The notes beneath the pieces are model-generated. The model did not search any database and was not told the DNA's origin. It saw nothing but the letters and a program-made list of their open reading frames with translations. A DNA stretch of 64,000 bases, from assembly GCA_028818705.1 (NCBI GenBank), contig JAPPNJ010000051.1:1-64000 (forward strand). The letters run 5' to 3'. This stretch comes from Candidatus Poribacteria bacterium. GTDB taxonomy: Bacteria > Poribacteria > WGA-4E > WGA-3G. The translations under genes and the position numbers were made by a program. Positions 60,785-64,000 of the stretch are shown here, one piece after another (position 1 is the stretch's first letter; each line of letters starts with the position of its first letter).

Positions 60785-61912
60785 ATGCTTGTGAAAGAAT
60801 TAAGACAGCAACAATTGATAATCGGACTGCTGGGTCTACTTTTCTATGCAATCCCCTTTGGCTTTGCGAATGAAAACGTCTTGCAAATGTTTGAAAGGGA
60901 TTTTCAAAGGATCGTCACCGCTGCCCGTCCTGCTGTCGTTAAAGTGGTAACGACACAGGTCAACTCCCTATCGATCCAGCCAGAGTCTAAGGTGTTAGCA
61001 TTCACACGCCAGGATATCGGTTCTGGTATTCTGATTGACACTGCTGGGCACGTCGTAACAACGACTTTTGAGATGGAGAGACCTAATAAGATAGAGGTTA
61101 TCTTTAATGATGGAGAAGTTTCTTCAGCAAAACTGATCGGAAGCGATGCCCTCACCGATATTGCGGTCCTTCATGTCTCAGATATTAAAATTAAAGACCC
61201 ACCGCCGTGGCGTACGATTACCCCGAAAGTGCCTGTCAAATGGGGGAATTCCTCAAAGATTAATACCGGCTCTTGGGTGGTAACTATCGGAAGCTCTTAC
61301 GGGCATAGCCCCATTGTTTCTTTCGGCATTGTGGGTGGATGGGATACCTTGCCGGATCGATTGTGCGGCGATTTAATTAAGATCAACGCCGCAGTTACGC
61401 CCGGCAACAGCGGGGGCGCGGTTGTAAACACTTCGGGAGAGATTGTTGGAATGATACTCGCAGTTTTGAGCGAGTCGACCAGCACCAACTCACCGGCTGA
61501 CGCGTTGTTCCATAAAGAGAGCAACCCGAATGTTACACAACTCCTTATCCGACCCTCACAGCCAGCAAGTCGTAATCAAGAAATTACTTTTGCGATACCA
61601 ATGGAAACGGTCCGTGATGTTGCTAAGGAAATTATAGAACACGGCAAGGTGGCGCGCGGTTGGCTCGGTGTTGAGGTTGAAGTGGGTGAGTTTGGTGTCT
61701 ATGTTACTCGCGTAATTGAGGGCAGCCCAGCACACAAATGTGGGCTATTACCCCAAGACATTATTCTTGAGTTTGACGAAGTGTCAGTACACTCCTATGC
61801 TGAATTGTTAAGGTGTGTTGTAACCAAGCGACCCAATACGAAGGTCGGACTTAAAGTCGGTAGGAACGGGGCGGAAAAGCATCATGTAGTGATATTAGGC
61901 GAAAAGAAGTGA
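60785..61912 (+). CDS. HtrA/DegP-like PDZ protease homologue lacking the catalytic His
   Basis: 375 residues. Signal peptide 1-30. Trypsin-like domain: GSGILIDTAGHVVTTTFEMERPN, where HtrA proteins have TNxHVV; DIAVLHV supplies the Asp; TPGNSGGAVVNTSGEIVG has the catalytic Ser. The His is replaced by Phe, so proteolysis is doubtful. C-terminal PDZ domain (ARGWLGVEVEVGEFGVYVTRVIEGSPAHKCGLLPQDIILEF). Third gene after sigma and anti-sigma, matching the position of rseB/degP-type partners; may act as a non-catalytic sensor or chaperone. Confidence 0.88.
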   Translation: MLVKELRQQQLIIGLLGLLFYAIPFGFANENVLQMFERDFQRIVTAARPAVVKVVTTQVNSLSIQPESKVLAFTRQDIGSGILIDTAGHVVTTTFEMERPNKIEVIFNDGEVSSAKLIGSDALTDIAVLHVSDIKIKDPPPWRTITPKVPVKWGNSSKINTGSWVVTIGSSYGHSPIVSFGIVGGWDTLPDRLCGDLIKINAAVTPGNSGGAVVNTSGEIVGMILAVLSESTSTNSPADALFHKESNPNVTQLLIRPSQPASRNQEITFAIPMETVRDVAKEIIEHGKVARGWLGVEVEVGEFGVYVTRVIEGSPAHKCGLLPQDIILEFDEVSVHSYAELLRCVVTKRPNTKVGLKVGRNGAEKHHVVILGEKK

Positions 61913-61925
61913 AGTATCAACCCAA

Positions 61926-62993
61926 TTACCGTGTTATCCGCTCAAACTCCCCTAAATACGCTTCCGCAATCTCACGATTTTCCTTAATGATCAAGAGATT
62001 TTCGTTATTGCGGGTTTCTGCATTTTTTGAAAAATTATAGGAACCTGTAATTACTGTCTCTCCATCAATCACAATTACCTTGTGGTGCATAGCCCCCCGA
62101 TTTTCATCTAAGATAACTGGTACCCCCGCATTCTTCATAGCGTTATATTCGGAATATCGATCGTCAACCTGTTGTTTCTCAAACACTCCCTGTACGTCAA
62201 CGCCAGATTCAAAGCAGGCACGCATCGCCTCGCCGAGCGTATCGTGCGTAAAGGAAAACGCCATAAAGTGAATTGACGTTTTCGCTGACTGGACCTCCTT
62301 CAGAAGTGGCGAAATCGTGTTGTTTTTTGGCGAAAAATAGGTGGAAATCTGCGTGCCATCGCTCAGTTTTGTCAAAAACCCACCAGAAGGTTTCCCAACT
62401 TCCATATCCAAAAACAGTTCCCGAAATTCCTGTACGAAGTTATACGCCAGTGGGACTGAATCGATAAATATGACATTATTGTTGTTCTTGTAGGCACCGT
62501 TGTAGGTAGTGTTATAGGAACCCGTCCAGACGTATCGCTCATCAATCACGATGAACTTGTGGTGCATATAGCGGTCAGGATCTCCATCGTCGGCGACGGG
62601 GATACCAACCTCTTGCAACCGTCCAATTGCTTCCTCATCAATATTATCTGTTTCAGTCACCATTCGCACTTGGACCCCGCGGTTATGTGCTTCGATTAAA
62701 GCATCGGCTATCGGGGCAGAATTCAGATGATAGAGCGCTGCATCAATTCGTTCTACAGCATCAGTGAGTTTAGCGGTAAGCCGTTCCTCAAGAGAAGGGA
62801 CCCCCGCACCAATCTCGCTAAAATATACCTCCCATGCTGTTTCGGTAGTCGATTCAGCACCGCTTCTGTAGTGTCTGATGCCGAGACCGATCGCAACGGC
62901 AGATAATAAAACGAGAATGAATGGGACGAGGAGTTTAGGTTTGCTGTTCTCGGGTGTTGTGTGAATTTCACTCGCCCTCGGATCATTGTGCAT
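61926..62993 (-). CDS. Phospholipase-D-like nuclease/transphosphatidylase, membrane-anchored
   Basis: 355 residues from the ATG at 62993; a TTG at 63017 is less likely. One N-terminal transmembrane segment (LLVPFILVLLSAVAIGLGI) places the catalytic part outside the cytoplasm. Two HKD motifs: HHKFIVIDERYVWTGSYN and HHKVIVIDGETVITGSYNFSKNAETRNNEN. The pattern resembles secreted or periplasmic nucleases (Nuc/BfiI-type) and cardiolipin-synthase relatives; lipid versus DNA substrate is unresolved. Confidence 0.9.
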   Translation of the reverse strand: MHNDPRASEIHTTPENSKPKLLVPFILVLLSAVAIGLGIRHYRSGAESTTETAWEVYFSEIGAGVPSLEERLTAKLTDAVERIDAALYHLNSAPIADALIEAHNRGVQVRMVTETDNIDEEAIGRLQEVGIPVADDGDPDRYMHHKFIVIDERYVWTGSYNTTYNGAYKNNNNVIFIDSVPLAYNFVQEFRELFLDMEVGKPSGGFLTKLSDGTQISTYFSPKNNTISPLLKEVQSAKTSIHFMAFSFTHDTLGEAMRACFESGVDVQGVFEKQQVDDRYSEYNAMKNAGVPVILDENRGAMHHKVIVIDGETVITGSYNFSKNAETRNNENLLIIKENREIAEAYLGEFERITR

Positions 62994-63116
62994 ATTGGCG
63001 TATCTCCATGATAGCAAGTCAGAGAGCTCCTACGAACATCTATAAAAAATCGGGGTTACAACCTCTCCCACAAGAGATAGGTATACCGACACAATTCTGT
63101 GTGAGTCTTGTTAGAA

Positions 63117-63992
63117 TTAAATACCCCACCGCTGCCGGGATGCTTGCAACAATTCAATCTCGGCGTTTTCCTGCTTCCAAGCGTAATGTCCCTTCGGTTT
63201 TTCACCAATCCATCGTTCATCGATTGGTTCCGAGGCGAGTTGATAACGCGTATCCGCTGTTATTCGAATCTTATCGGATGTGTTGACGAGCGAGGCGTGC
63301 ATCAGGAACATACTGAAAATAATAACATCTCCCGCTGAAAATGTTGTTGTTGCCCAGCGTCCACCGAATTTCTCTACAATTTCAAGTGGCTTATCGCTGA
63401 AATGTCCTTCAATCAGATCCCGGTCAACGTCTGCTTGTCCGTAGGTGGCGCGGACCTTTTCAAATTGGTTGGAGCCGAGACAGAAGACGATGGGACCCAT
63501 ATCAAATGATACGTCACCAAAGGGGGTCCAACAGGAGTAGAGGTCTTGGGTGCCTCTGCCCATGAAGACGATGTCGTAATGAATTGGAGAGCCAGACCCA
63601 GGTCCTGCTGTGCGAAGCCATTTGAAATCGAACGTCCGCGCCTCGCCACCGAGGAATTGTTTGAAGAAGTCCATCACAGGTTTACCTTCAACGACTGCTT
63701 TGAATGCCGGTAGCTGCGTAAACGCTTTGTTGCCCATTGAACCGGTGGATGTTGGTTCAGGGTAATCAGAGTTAAAGATACCATCCATTAAAGGAGCGTC
63801 GGGTGCGAGCATCCCTTTTTCCTTGAGTTTCTCCAGAATTTCTCGGCGTGCTGTGAGGATAGCCTCTTTGTCGTGTAATCCACGAATCAAAAGATAGCCG
63901 TCCGCTGCTATCCGCTCTCGCAGGGCATCGGGATTATTGAGAATGTCGTTGCTTTCGCGTAACTCGGTGCTGACTTCTACTTCTTGATGCAA
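63117..63992 (-). CDS. Phytanoyl-CoA dioxygenase (PhyH) family protein, start near window edge
   Basis: 291 residues counted from a TTG at 63992; the frame stays open to the window end, so the true start may lie outside. PIHYDIVF gives the H-x-D pair, MHASL the distal His and RITADTRYQLAS the 2-oxoglutarate-binding Arg strand. It is a second, distantly related member of the family represented at the left end of the window. Substrate unknown. Confidence 0.85.
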   Translation of the reverse strand: MHQEVEVSTELRESNDILNNPDALRERIAADGYLLIRGLHDKEAILTARREILEKLKEKGMLAPDAPLMDGIFNSDYPEPTSTGSMGNKAFTQLPAFKAVVEGKPVMDFFKQFLGGEARTFDFKWLRTAGPGSGSPIHYDIVFMGRGTQDLYSCWTPFGDVSFDMGPIVFCLGSNQFEKVRATYGQADVDRDLIEGHFSDKPLEIVEKFGGRWATTTFSAGDVIIFSMFLMHASLVNTSDKIRITADTRYQLASEPIDERWIGEKPKGHYAWKQENAEIELLQASRQRWGI

Positions 63993-64000
63993 AAAGGGAA

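Overview
The window looks like a genomic segment of a free-living or sponge/sediment-associated bacterium of the Candidatus Poribacteria type. This assignment is an inference. It rests on phytanoyl-CoA-dioxygenase-like genes, four Gfo/Idh/MocA oxidoreductases, a duplicated-module UxaA hydrolase, Uma2 nuclease, and secreted WD40/cohesin/dockerin proteins ending in an FNPETWIPYQL-type FlgD-like domain. The intergenic DNA is full of short palindromes and miniature inverted-repeat elements. No rRNA, tRNA or CRISPR array was seen.

Layout. 1-6 kb (minus strand): a truncated polysaccharide deacetylase, a PhyH-family oxygenase, and a three-subunit molybdenum hydroxylase (FAD, 2Fe-2S, Mo) followed by a MoaD/ThiS-like ubiquitin-fold protein. 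6-14 kb: a PorV-like outer-membrane/FlgD/SPOR protein, a PfkB kinase, a Gfo/Idh oxidoreductase, an NAD-dependent epimerase, an alpha/beta hydrolase and a polyprenyl-phosphate sugar transferase. 14-21.8 kb: a compact AT-rich minus-strand operon with an m5C methyltransferase, a double-GHKL ATPase/histidine-kinase-like protein, a receiver-like protein, an unknown protein, a PD-(D/E)XK-like protein and a beta-class amino methyltransferase, preceded by another PD-(D/E)XK nuclease gene. I regard this as the best candidate for an undescribed defence system. 22-33 kb: an oxidoreductase, a Uma2/zinc-ribbon pair, then a complete SUF iron-sulfur operon (sufC-B-D-grx-S-U-Rieske-sufT-like-DUF971-rhodanese) behind moaA. 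Molybdenum hydroxylase, MoaA and SUF fit together because the hydroxylase needs both Fe-S clusters and molybdopterin.

33-46 kb: small secreted proteins, a SAM-dependent methyltransferase-like gene, a D-cysteine desulfhydrase homologue, a repeat-rich protein with a GrpE-like end, a 1201-residue secreted metalloprotease-like/LVIVD-repeat protein, and a Gfo-selenoprotein-Gfo cluster. In that cluster a GrdB-family gene is interrupted by an in-frame UGA at 44427-44429 in a U-P-M-C motif, so it most likely encodes selenocysteine. 46-55 kb: paralogous secreted modular proteins (lamin-tail, WD40, cohesin, dockerin, FlgD-like), one with an internal TAG, and a glycine-rich repeat membrane protein. 55-64 kb: a HicAB toxin-antitoxin pair, a two-module UxaA dehydratase, an O-methyltransferase, an ECF sigma/anti-sigma/HtrA-like operon whose protease has lost its catalytic His, a phospholipase-D-like protein and a second PhyH protein.

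Two roughly 121-bp miniature elements (33262-33383 and 42739-42859) share terminal inverted repeats. Each is flanked by a perfect 10-bp target duplication, and each sits directly upstream of the -35 box of a near-consensus promoter.
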